Below, piece by piece: positions 29,766 through 37,429 of a stretch of 64,000 nucleotides of DNA (the stretch's first letter is position 1; every line of letters begins with the position of its first letter). The DNA lies in assembly GCF_026241195.1 (NCBI RefSeq), contig NZ_JAPFQO010000007.1, forward strand, positions 248,001-312,000. The letters are read 5' to 3'. The notes under the pieces were generated by a model. The model was not told the origin of the DNA. It made no database searches and worked only from the letters and a program-made list of their open reading frames with translations. The position numbers and the translations under genes are program-made. This DNA is from Pontibacter anaerobius. GTDB lineage: Bacteria > Bacteroidota > Bacteroidia > Cytophagales > Hymenobacteraceae.

Positions 29766-30770
29766 ATGCAAACCAGCCATGTAACAACTAAGCAATTTAA
29801 CCATCATCATAAATTGAAAGTAACAGACCACTTCAAAAACGCTAACGGCAAAACGCTGTTTACTTTTGAGATTCTGCCTCCGCTGAAGGGCGAGAACATG
29901 AAAACCCTGTTCAGCCACATTGACCCGCTGATGGAGTTCAAGCCGCCTTTTATTGACGTGACCTACCACCGCGAAGAGTACGTGTATAAGCAGCGCGAGA
30001 ATGGTTTATTGGAGAAAATTACCACGCGAAAGCGCCCCGGTACGGTAGGTATTTGTGCCGCCATCCAGAACAATTATAAGGTAGACACGGTGCCGCACCT
30101 GATCTGCGGGGGCTTTAACAAAGAGGAAACCGAGAACGCCCTTATCGACCTGCACTTCCTGGGCATAGACAACGTGCTGGTGCTGCGTGGCGACTGCGTA
30201 AAGAGCGAGCAACGCTTTGTGCCGGAGCCGGGAGGGCATCATTACGCGTCGGAACTGATAGAGCAGGTGGTGGAGATGAATAATGGTTGTTATTTAGACG
30301 ATGAGCAGGTAAGCAACAGTTGCACCGATTTCTGCATTGGTGTGGCCGGCTACCCGGAGAAGCACTTCGAGGCACCTAACTTAAAATCGGATCTGCGCTG
30401 GCTGAAAAAGAAAGTGGAGCTAGGCGCGGAGTACATCGTCACGCAGATGTTCTTCGACAACCAGAAATACTTCGATTTCGTGAACGCCTGCCGCGCAGAG
30501 GGTATTGATGTGCCGATAATACCAGGTTTAAAGCCGATGACCACCAAAACCCAGCTCACTTTGTTGCCAAGCCTGTTCCACATCGAAATACCCTGCGACC
30601 TGGCCGATGCTATTGAAGCCTGCCCGGATAACAAAGCAGCGGCGCAGGTTGGCGTGGAGTGGGCCATACAGCAATCAAAAGAGCTGATGGAGTTTGGCGT
30701 GCCATGCCTGCACTACTACTCTATGGGCAAATCGGGCTCGGTGCGTAAAGTGGCCGAGGCTTTATTTTAA
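29766..30770 (+). CDS. metF: Methylenetetrahydrofolate reductase
   Basis: 334 residues from ATG 29766. The family N-terminus corresponds to LKVTDHFKNANGKTLFTFEI, so a TTG at 29814 could be the true start (318 residues). Signatures are FEILPPLKGENMKTLF, DVTYHREEY, the flavin site LVLRGD and TQMFFDNQKYFDFV. It reduces methylene- to methyl-tetrahydrofolate, the substrate of MetH, at FAD. The functional link with metH directly upstream is clear, though a repeat element separates them. Confidence 0.96.
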   Translation: MQTSHVTTKQFNHHHKLKVTDHFKNANGKTLFTFEILPPLKGENMKTLFSHIDPLMEFKPPFIDVTYHREEYVYKQRENGLLEKITTRKRPGTVGICAAIQNNYKVDTVPHLICGGFNKEETENALIDLHFLGIDNVLVLRGDCVKSEQRFVPEPGGHHYASELIEQVVEMNNGCYLDDEQVSNSCTDFCIGVAGYPEKHFEAPNLKSDLRWLKKKVELGAEYIVTQMFFDNQKYFDFVNACRAEGIDVPIIPGLKPMTTKTQLTLLPSLFHIEIPCDLADAIEACPDNKAAAQVGVEWAIQQSKELMEFGVPCLHYYSMGKSGSVRKVAEALF

Positions 30771-30806
30771 GAACACCTTTTACTAATCTATACTTTCTAA
30801 CCTGAG

Positions 30807-30830
30807 GCCGGGGCGCATGCTCCGGCTTTT
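30807..30830 (+). terminator. Terminator after metF
   Basis: The 8-bp stem GCCGGGGC / GCTCCGGC (one G-U pair) with loop GCAT is followed by TTTTTA. Confidence 0.8.
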
Positions 30831-30840
30831 TATTTGTTCT

Positions 30841-31147
30841 GCCGCAAGTTTCCAACTTGTGGCTATACTTGGCGCCAGTTTTTAACTGGCGTTGCTCCAT
30901 ACATTACTTATGCCAGTTATAAACTGGCATTCATACTTAACCACCTTTACCGCTGCGCTCAAACTGGCGGTATTTATGTGTCACAGATAGCGCAGACTGT
31001 CCCCTTGAGGGGGTCGCAGGGGTGTTTACACATGCAAACTCATCAGTTTTGCTATCAAAAGCATTTCGCTCCGCGAGCTTAACATCCCTATTGACTCATG
31101 GTCGCAAGTTTCAAACTCTCGTTCTCACTTGTCCTCAAGGGGACAAT
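30841..31147. repeat. Tandem hairpins and an inverted-repeat element, 425-base gap without gene
   Basis: Three short hairpins with 3-base loops follow each other: GCCGCAAGTT / AACTTGTGGC (30841-30863), CGCCAGTT / AACTGGCG (30873-30891) and ATGCCAGTT / AACTGGCAT (30910-30930). A half copy AAACTGGCGG is at 30961. Next, TGTCCCCTTGAGG (30998-31010) recurs inverted at 31133-31145, bounding a ~148-base element. The rest of 30771-31195 holds only the metF terminator. No reading frame is convincing. Confidence 0.65.
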
Positions 31148-31195
31148 TAGCTAAAGAAATACAGGAGGCGACAAACTGCTCGCGGCCTGCCTCCT

Positions 31196-31966
31196 CTACA
31201 ACTTGGCAAACTCCGGCGATAAAGTATAAAGTACCGGTTTGCTGGGGCTGGCATCGAGTTGGAGGCTGGCGATCTGGATGTTCAGTAAGTATAAACCATC
31301 AGCAATATAGTCTGGGGCGTAAATAAGCTCGGTAATGGTGGCCCCGCATCGCGTGTTTTCCGGGTACTGCCAGAAGGCGTGGTGGCACAGGAGCTTGCCC
31401 TCGTCCATTTCCCTATCTACAGAAGGCAGATCGAGCAGCAGGTGCTGTATACCTTGCTCCGCCAGGTATTGCCCGATGGTGTACTCTAAGTATGGCGGGT
31501 TAGTGCCGGAGTAGTGGCGGGTGAGCTTATCATCGGAGTTAGGCAGGGTTCGGATAATCACAGCTTCAGGCTTCAGGTTTTGCAGCTGCGCTTTCACATC
31601 TTCCAGCATTACTACTTCATCACCGTTTTCCTGTTTTTGCGGAGTTATAGTTATGAGCTGTGCCACAAATAAAAAGCGCTTCAGGCAGTTGTGTATGGTG
31701 GCGATTTCATCAGCGGAGATGTGGCCGTAGCACTCGGTATGGGTGCCGTTGCCGTGCGGGGTTACATGCACACGCTTATAGTTGGTGCTGCCGCCTTCTG
31801 CCACGCTTCCCACAAAGTCCCCTACCCTAATTACATCAAAAGCTACCGGCTCTGCCCAAAAGCACTCGGGTTGCACTTCTCGGTCATGCAGCGGCATCGA
31901 AATATCCAGCGGCTGTAGCGGATCGAAAGTATAAGTCTGGTTTTGGTAGGTGATGGTGGCTTTCAT
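31196..31966 (-). CDS. Cyclase family protein (kynurenine formamidase-like metal hydrolase)
   Basis: 256 residues. The N-terminal DISMPLHD and the metal motif VHVTPHGNGTHTECYGH (HxxxTHxE/D type) place it in the cyclase superfamily PF04199, which includes bacterial kynurenine formamidase KynB. Late residues YAPDYIADGLYLLNIQIASL fit the domain end. The usual HxxTHxD has Glu in place of Asp here. The substrate is unknown, and no tryptophan-degradation genes are near. Confidence 0.82.
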   Translation of the reverse strand: MKATITYQNQTYTFDPLQPLDISMPLHDREVQPECFWAEPVAFDVIRVGDFVGSVAEGGSTNYKRVHVTPHGNGTHTECYGHISADEIATIHNCLKRFLFVAQLITITPQKQENGDEVVMLEDVKAQLQNLKPEAVIIRTLPNSDDKLTRHYSGTNPPYLEYTIGQYLAEQGIQHLLLDLPSVDREMDEGKLLCHHAFWQYPENTRCGATITELIYAPDYIADGLYLLNIQIASLQLDASPSKPVLYTLSPEFAKL

Positions 31967-32046
31967 GGTATGGCGGGCTTTTTAGCAAGTATAGCTTAAA
32001 AGTATGAATATTGCCCGACAAATAAAGTATGGCTTCTCGGTTAGCG

Positions 32047-32457
32047 TTACCCCCGCAGCCACAGCAGGGCAGCCTCATTGCTGGGGAAATTCCTGATTTC
32101 AAAGTTAACGGTGCCTAAAGCCTCTGCTCTGGTCACCACAGACTCGAACGAAAGTTTGTTGAACAGGTTATAGGGCAGCACCCGGGCCAACTTCTTTAGG
32201 CCCAGTTCTGATAAAGACTTGTAATAGGTGGTGGAGAGCCACTCCTTTGTCTCGGCTGACAGCGACCCTGTCGCCAAAGCGCTCAGCAGTAGTTTGTCGG
32301 TGCGGTTTTCCAGCATCAGCTGATGTAGCTTACTGGCTGTTTGCAGCATTTCCTCGTGCTTTACCTGGCGCAGCCACGTGTGGGATATCAGGTTATGCAC
32401 ACGATCTATGGCAATCTTGCTGATGTCGTTTTGGGAAAGCGTTTCGAGTTGCTGCAT
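32047..32457 (-). CDS. Small protein, SpoIIAA/STAS-like by pattern
   Basis: 136 residues. It has the same size and ending style (FPSNEAALLWLRG) as the tandem pair at 18.1-19.1 kb (EEEAMAWLREV and EQEAMAWLMEP), and similar spacing of conserved hydrophobics. It shares little direct identity with them. It is probably a cytoplasmic alpha/beta protein of unknown function. It starts 73 bases downstream of hemW on the same strand, so co-transcription is possible. Confidence 0.65.
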   Translation of the reverse strand: MQQLETLSQNDISKIAIDRVHNLISHTWLRQVKHEEMLQTASKLHQLMLENRTDKLLLSALATGSLSAETKEWLSTTYYKSLSELGLKKLARVLPYNLFNKLSFESVVTRAEALGTVNFEIRNFPSNEAALLWLRG

Positions 32458-32529
32458 CGGGCATGGTCAGGTAACAGCCAAAGCTACGAATAAATCTTAT
32501 TTAAAAAAGTACATAGAATTCGGTAGCGA

Positions 32530-33657
32530 TCATTCCGCAAACAGGTCGAGCGTGATCTGGTCGGCCAGCAGCTTTCCCTTGTCCGTTAAGTATAGTATGC
32601 CGCCTTTTATACTTGCCAGCTCCTTTTGCTGGAGCTCCTGCAGATAAGCGGCGTGTGTTGCCTGCACATCATAGGTATACTTATCGCGCAGCAAAGTTAA
32701 ATCGCAGCCCCAGATGGTGCGCAGCGTGGTAAGCAGGTAATCGTTTGCCTGGTCAGCCAGCGTAAGCTCTTCCACATCGGCCGGCACAGTGCCCTGGCTG
32801 ATGGCTTCGGTATACTTGCGGTTGTTGGCTACGTTATACTGCCTGCTGTGGCCATTAAAGGAGTGCGCGCTCGGCCCCACACCCAGGTAGTGCACGCCGC
32901 GCCAGTAATTGCTGTTGTGCTTCGATTCGTGGCCGGGCTGGCTGAAGTTAGAGATCTCGTACTGCACGAACCCATGCTGCGCCATCTGCTCCAGCAGAAT
33001 TTCGAACTGGCGGGCCGTAAATTCATCCCCGGAGGGTTTGAACTTGCCTTTCTTGCTCCAGCGGCCCAGCGCCGTGTCTGGCTCAATGGTGAGGGCGTAG
33101 CAGGAAACGTGCTGCACGTTCAGCGAGAAGAGTGTCTGCAGGTCCTGTTGCCAGATAGTATGGTCCGGTGCCGGGATGCCGTAGATCAGGTCCACGGTGA
33201 TGTTATCGAAGCCGGCGGCCTGGGCATCGCGCACGCACTGCAGGCTCTCCGTGGCGTTGTGGGCGCGGTTCATCATGCGCAGGTGCGGCTCATGAAACGA
33301 CTGCAGGCCTATACTCAGGCGGTTGATGCCGGCGGCTTTCAGCTCCTGCAGCTTCTCAGGCGAGAGGTCGTCGGGGTTGGCCTCCAGCGTTATTTCCGCC
33401 TCCCCCGAAACTATAAACAGCCTTTTAATGGTTTGCAGGAGTAGCTCCAATTCCTGCTGCGTGAGCAGCGAGGGCGTGCCGCCACCGAAATATATCGTGC
33501 GCACGGTCTGCCCCTGCAGGTACTCTTGCCGCAGCTCCAGTTCGCGGGCAATGGCCTCTATGGTAGCCGCCTTGTGTCCCATCGAAGTGCTGAAGTGGAA
33601 GTCGCAGTAATGGCAGGCTTGTTTGCAGAAAGGTATATGGAGGTATATGCCGGACAA
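32530..33657 (-). CDS. hemW: Radical SAM heme chaperone HemW (coproporphyrinogen oxidase-like)
   Basis: 375 residues starting at TTG 33657. No ATG lies upstream before an in-frame stop, and the family begins exactly here (MSGIYLHIPFCKQACHYCDF). The C-x3-C-x2-C cluster motif and the fourth Cys-like position seen in HemN/HemW are in that segment. YFGGGTPSLL and NRLSIGLQSF follow, and the HemN C-terminal domain (DYLLTTLRTIWGCDL) closes the protein. HemW-type proteins bind heme and deliver it to target proteins rather than oxidising coproporphyrinogen. Confidence 0.92.
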   Translation of the reverse strand: MSGIYLHIPFCKQACHYCDFHFSTSMGHKAATIEAIARELELRQEYLQGQTVRTIYFGGGTPSLLTQQELELLLQTIKRLFIVSGEAEITLEANPDDLSPEKLQELKAAGINRLSIGLQSFHEPHLRMMNRAHNATESLQCVRDAQAAGFDNITVDLIYGIPAPDHTIWQQDLQTLFSLNVQHVSCYALTIEPDTALGRWSKKGKFKPSGDEFTARQFEILLEQMAQHGFVQYEISNFSQPGHESKHNSNYWRGVHYLGVGPSAHSFNGHSRQYNVANNRKYTEAISQGTVPADVEELTLADQANDYLLTTLRTIWGCDLTLLRDKYTYDVQATHAAYLQELQQKELASIKGGILYLTDKGKLLADQITLDLFAE

Positions 33658-33750
33658 AGTCGTATTTAATTCTTAAATTGATGGATGTCTAAACTGTTGA
33701 TGGTCTGCAAACTGTACTTCTCTTAAAGTATAAAGTAAACCAGAACCCCT

Positions 33751-33758
33751 TACCTTTG
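33751..33758 (+). promoter_or_regulatory. -7 promoter box upstream of the BamA/TamA-like gene
   Basis: TACCTTTG matches TAnnTTTG and lies 84 bases before the ATG at 33842. The -33 element is unclear. Confidence 0.4.
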
Positions 33759-33841
33759 CAGGAATAAAGTATAAACCGAACTTAGTTGTTGATCCATACA
33801 TCCTTTTAACAATTTTACCATTTAACAGTTCAACCGCACAA

Positions 33842-35671
33842 ATGTACAAAATAGCTGCCTTCTTGTTTTGCCTGATGCTGTGTCAGCCGCGGGTGCGTGC
33901 GCAGGAGGTGCAGCCGCCAGCCCCGGTGAAGCAGGAGCAGGCAAAGAAGCCGGAGGTGAAGCAGCCCGAAAAGGCAGACAAAGCACCGCCTGCCAACCGG
34001 GTGCAACTGTCGGTGAAGGCGTTGGATGCCGGCGGCAAACAGGTGCTCCGGCAGTATAACTTCCGGCAGTCGCTGCCCGACTCGGCCGAGGCCGTGAAGG
34101 AGGTGCGGGAGCTGGTGTACCGGCTGCAGCAGGACGCCTTTCTGCTGGCCTCCGCCGACAGTTTATACCTTGCCCGCGACACGCTCCACGTGAAACTTCA
34201 TGTTGGCCAGCCTTTTGAGTGGGCGCAGTTGCGCAACGGAAACCTGAGTGAGGGGCTACTGGTAGAGGCGGGATTTAGAGAGAAATTTTACAACAACGTA
34301 CCCTTTAAGCCAGCCGAGTTCGTGAAGCTGCAGCAGCGCATCCTGGACTACGCCGAGCGCAACGGCTATCCCTTCGCCAACGTGTGGCTCGATTCAGTAA
34401 GTATAACCGATAACAAAGTGGCTGCTACGCTGATGGTGGAGAAGGCTTTTGTAGTGAAGTATGATACATTGGAGATCGTAGGCAAGACCAAGACACAACC
34501 TAAATTTCTGATGCGCTACCTGCAGCTGCTGCCCGGCCAGCTCTACAACCAGGACCAGATAAACGCTTCGCAGCGGATGCTAACGCAGCTGTCCTACATC
34601 AAATCCACGCGCTCGCCGCAGGTGCGCTTTACCAGCGACAAAGCCAAAGTATACTATTACCTGGAGGATCGGCAGGCTAACCAGATCGATGGTGTGGTAG
34701 GCTTTCTGCCAGACCCCAACCGGCAGGACAAGCTGCTGATCACCGGCGAGGCGAACCTGAACATCCGCAATATCCGTGGCTCCGGCAAGCAGCTGGGGCT
34801 GCAGTGGCGGCGGGTAAGCGCAGGCTCGGTTATACTTAACGGGGAGTATTTGCACCCCAACTTTCTGGGCAGCCCCTTTGAGGTCGGCACCAAATTCAAC
34901 CTGCTCAAGCAGGACTCCACCTTTATTACCGTGCAGCCGCGCCTGCAGCTGGGATATTATACTTTAAAGTATGGTAAGTTTAGTGTGTTTACAGAGTGGC
35001 GCAACTCCCGCATACTTTCGGAGGTGAGCCCACGGCGCCTGCAGCAGCTCGACCTGGCCGACGCCCAGACCACCACCTACGGCCTGAACTACCTCTGGAA
35101 CAACCTCGACGACTTTTACTTTCCGCGGCGCGGGCGGCTGGCGGAGCTGCAGTTTGCCGCCGGCACCAAAAAGCTGCTGCGCAACGCCGACCTGGAGAAA
35201 AGCTTTTACGATACCCTGGACATGAAGAAGTCGCAACTGAGCCTGAGCATGCGGCTGGAGAACTTCCTGCGGCTGGGTAAGAACAGCGCCCTGCTTACCA
35301 GGCTGCGCGGCGAGGCCCTCTTCAGCGACCGCATTTTCCTGAACGACATGTACCGGCTGGGTGGCCTCTCCTCCCTCCGCGGCTTCGACGATTATTTCTT
35401 TTATGCCTCCAGCTATGCCGTGGGCACCCTGGAGTACCGGCTCTTCACTGCCTCCGACTCCTACGCCCTGCTTTTCTATGACCAAGGCTATTTTCGGCGT
35501 GATCTGGAGCGGGTATCGGTGGATGATTATCCTTTCGGGGTGGGCGCAGGGATCAGCTTCAGCACCGGTGCGGGCATTTTCCAGCTGGTATACTCACTGG
35601 GAAAGTCCGAACAGCAGCCGCTGTCGTTTAAGTATTCCAAGATTCACTTTGGGATAACAAGTAAATTCTAA
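33842..35671 (+). CDS. BamA/TamA family outer membrane protein
   Basis: 609 residues. A signal peptide (MYKIAAFLFCLMLCQPRVRAQ) is followed by a Pro/Lys/Glu-rich linker (to about residue 50). POTRA-like domains cover about residues 75-270 (PFANVWLDSVSITDNKVAATLMVE and KTKTQPKFLMRYLQLLPGQLYN). A 16-strand-type barrel (about 290-609) includes GLSSLRGFDDYFFYASSY, where the R-G-F motif of the Omp85 lid loop is seen. It should insert or transport proteins or lipids at the outer membrane. It has fewer POTRA units than a main BamA, so it is likely a paralogue. Confidence 0.88.
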   Translation: MYKIAAFLFCLMLCQPRVRAQEVQPPAPVKQEQAKKPEVKQPEKADKAPPANRVQLSVKALDAGGKQVLRQYNFRQSLPDSAEAVKEVRELVYRLQQDAFLLASADSLYLARDTLHVKLHVGQPFEWAQLRNGNLSEGLLVEAGFREKFYNNVPFKPAEFVKLQQRILDYAERNGYPFANVWLDSVSITDNKVAATLMVEKAFVVKYDTLEIVGKTKTQPKFLMRYLQLLPGQLYNQDQINASQRMLTQLSYIKSTRSPQVRFTSDKAKVYYYLEDRQANQIDGVVGFLPDPNRQDKLLITGEANLNIRNIRGSGKQLGLQWRRVSAGSVILNGEYLHPNFLGSPFEVGTKFNLLKQDSTFITVQPRLQLGYYTLKYGKFSVFTEWRNSRILSEVSPRRLQQLDLADAQTTTYGLNYLWNNLDDFYFPRRGRLAELQFAAGTKKLLRNADLEKSFYDTLDMKKSQLSLSMRLENFLRLGKNSALLTRLRGEALFSDRIFLNDMYRLGGLSSLRGFDDYFFYASSYAVGTLEYRLFTASDSYALLFYDQGYFRRDLERVSVDDYPFGVGAGISFSTGAGIFQLVYSLGKSEQQPLSFKYSKIHFGITSKF

Positions 35672-35709
35672 CGCAGGCCAACTTTTTTAGGGTTTTTAGG
35701 TATAAACAC

Positions 35710-35740
35710 TTGCATGGTAAACTTCTTTAGTCTACTTTTG
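35710..35740 (+). promoter_or_regulatory. Promoter of the initiator tRNA gene
   Basis: TTG (35710-35712), a 20-base spacer and TACTTTTG (35733-35740) match the Bacteroidota consensus, with the same elements and spacing as the rplU promoter. The tRNA starts 14 bases after the box. Confidence 0.85.
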
Positions 35741-35754
35741 CATCATACTAACAG

Positions 35755-35827
<73 letters not shown>

Positions 35828-35833
35828 CCTCAG

Positions 35834-35869
35834 AAAAACGCCTGATTCAGAAATGAGTCAGGCGTTTTT
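35834..35869 (+). terminator. Terminator after tRNA-fMet
   Basis: A 12-bp stem AAAAACGCCTGA / TCAGGCGTTTTT follows the tRNA by 6 bases and ends in a T-run. Confidence 0.92.
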
Positions 35870-36128
35870 GCTTTTGTGCGCTGATGTTGCATCTCCTCTT
35901 GCAAGCCCCTTCAGGTATGAAATCCAACCTCAAAGTATAGCATCTGGAATTATATTTTAAGCAGACGCTGAAACAATATGTGATATCTAGTATATTGTGC
36001 CCTTGTTTATACTTAGTCTTACGGTAGCCTATACTATTTGTGCTGTTGTCGCTGGTGCTGCAGCGGCGCTTGTACTTTTTCTATAGTCTCTCGTGAAATT
36101 GTCAAACCAACCTTTTTACCACTTTTTT

Positions 36129-37034
36129 ATGAAACAACTTTACATGTTAATGGCGCTCTTTATGAGCGTGTTCCCTGCTTTTGCCCAAACAGACTCGCTG
36201 CAACTGCAGATCCAGGAAATTGAAAACTCCCTTCAATATCAGTATGGGGAGATATCGTTAGGCGACGGGCTGGCAAAGATCAAAGTGCCGGAAGGCTTTA
36301 AGTATTTGGATGCGGAGCAGTCGGAGTATGTGCTGACGGAGCTTTGGGGCAACCCTGCGTCTGGCACTACCATGGGCATGCTTGTGCCTAAGGATAAGGG
36401 TGTGCTGGACGATGATGCGTGGGTGTTCGATATCGAGTTTGATGAAATCGGCTACGTAGAGGACAAAGATGCGGAGGATATTGACTATGCTGAGCTGCTG
36501 AACACGATGAAGGATGACATGATTGCCGGCAACGAAGAGCGCGTGGCCAACGGCTACGAGAAGATTCAGCTCATCGGCTGGGCTTCGGAGCCATACTATG
36601 ACCAGGAAAGCAAGATACTGCATTGGGCCAAAGAGGTAAAGTTCGGAGAGGCCGAGACAAACACGCTCAACTATAACGTCCGTATACTTGGTCGCAAAGG
36701 AGTTCTGATGCTCAATGCCATTGCCAACATGGAAAGCCTGCCGGAGGTAAAGCAAAACATTCCTTTAATTACCAGTAGCGTTTCCTTTGAGCAGGGGCAC
36801 AGTTATTTTGACTTCAACCCGGATGTGGATGAAGTGGCCTCCTGGACAATTGGAGGACTGGTTGCCGGTAAAGTACTTACAAAAGTAGGCTTCTTTGCCC
36901 TGCTGCTTAAATTTTGGAAAGTTATAGCTGTTGCTGTGGCTGGCTTGGGCGGCTCCCTGTGGAAACGCTTTAGAGGTAAAAAAGAGGACGCAGCGGCCGT
37001 GGAGGAAGAAGTGCAGGAAAAAGTAACCGGTTAA
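36129..37034 (+). CDS. DUF2167 domain membrane protein
   Basis: 301 residues from ATG 36129, which gives a clean signal peptide (LYMLMALFMSVFPAFAQ); a GTG at 36093 would add 12 residues. The DUF2167 domain fills most of the protein (GDGLAKIKVPEGFKYLDAEQ, GMLVPKD and DEIGYVEDKDAEDIDYAELL split here). Two C-terminal hydrophobic helices (about 245-285) are followed by a basic-then-acidic tail (WKRFRGKKEDAAAVEEEVQE). It is probably an inner-membrane protein with a periplasmic domain. Function is unknown. Confidence 0.85.
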   Translation: MKQLYMLMALFMSVFPAFAQTDSLQLQIQEIENSLQYQYGEISLGDGLAKIKVPEGFKYLDAEQSEYVLTELWGNPASGTTMGMLVPKDKGVLDDDAWVFDIEFDEIGYVEDKDAEDIDYAELLNTMKDDMIAGNEERVANGYEKIQLIGWASEPYYDQESKILHWAKEVKFGEAETNTLNYNVRILGRKGVLMLNAIANMESLPEVKQNIPLITSSVSFEQGHSYFDFNPDVDEVASWTIGGLVAGKVLTKVGFFALLLKFWKVIAVAVAGLGGSLWKRFRGKKEDAAAVEEEVQEKVTG

Positions 37035-37055
37035 TTTACCGCAAGCTATATCAGG

Positions 37056-37097
37056 AAAGCGCCTGGTTCATGTATGAGCTAGGCGCTTTTGTTTTTT
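37056..37097 (+). terminator. Terminator after the DUF2167 gene
   Basis: The stem AAAGCGCCT / AGGCGCTTT, with an inner TCA/TGA extension, is followed by TTGTTTTTT. Confidence 0.85.
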
Positions 37098-37429
37098 ATA
37101 GTTTGTTCTCTGTCTTCCACTCCTCAGCTTCAATATAAGTTCAGTGTGGTTTTATCGCAATTTTCAGACTGTCAATCCGTTATACATTCACATATAATAA
37201 AAATCGAAGAAGCCACGTAACCTTTTACAGGTTTTGGCAATAGAGGTATAAGCGGGCATAGTGCCAAGTTGTTTCCTCTGCGGCTAATGGCCCGCCTTTT
37301 TCTGCTGCCAAGGGGCGTTGTATTACCCCTTATGGCCGGTACAAAGCTAAACGCTTGTGTATCTTAATATATATAATTTTCGTAATGCATAAACTCTGAG
37401 CCTATAGATCACCCTTAACTCCTACCTTG
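37098..37429. other. AT-rich upstream region of the first CHU_C gene, 332 bases
   Basis: No gene. The region is AT-rich from about 37140 and presumably holds the promoter of the following operon. I see no perfect TTG-N20-TAnnTTTG match. Confidence 0.45.
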
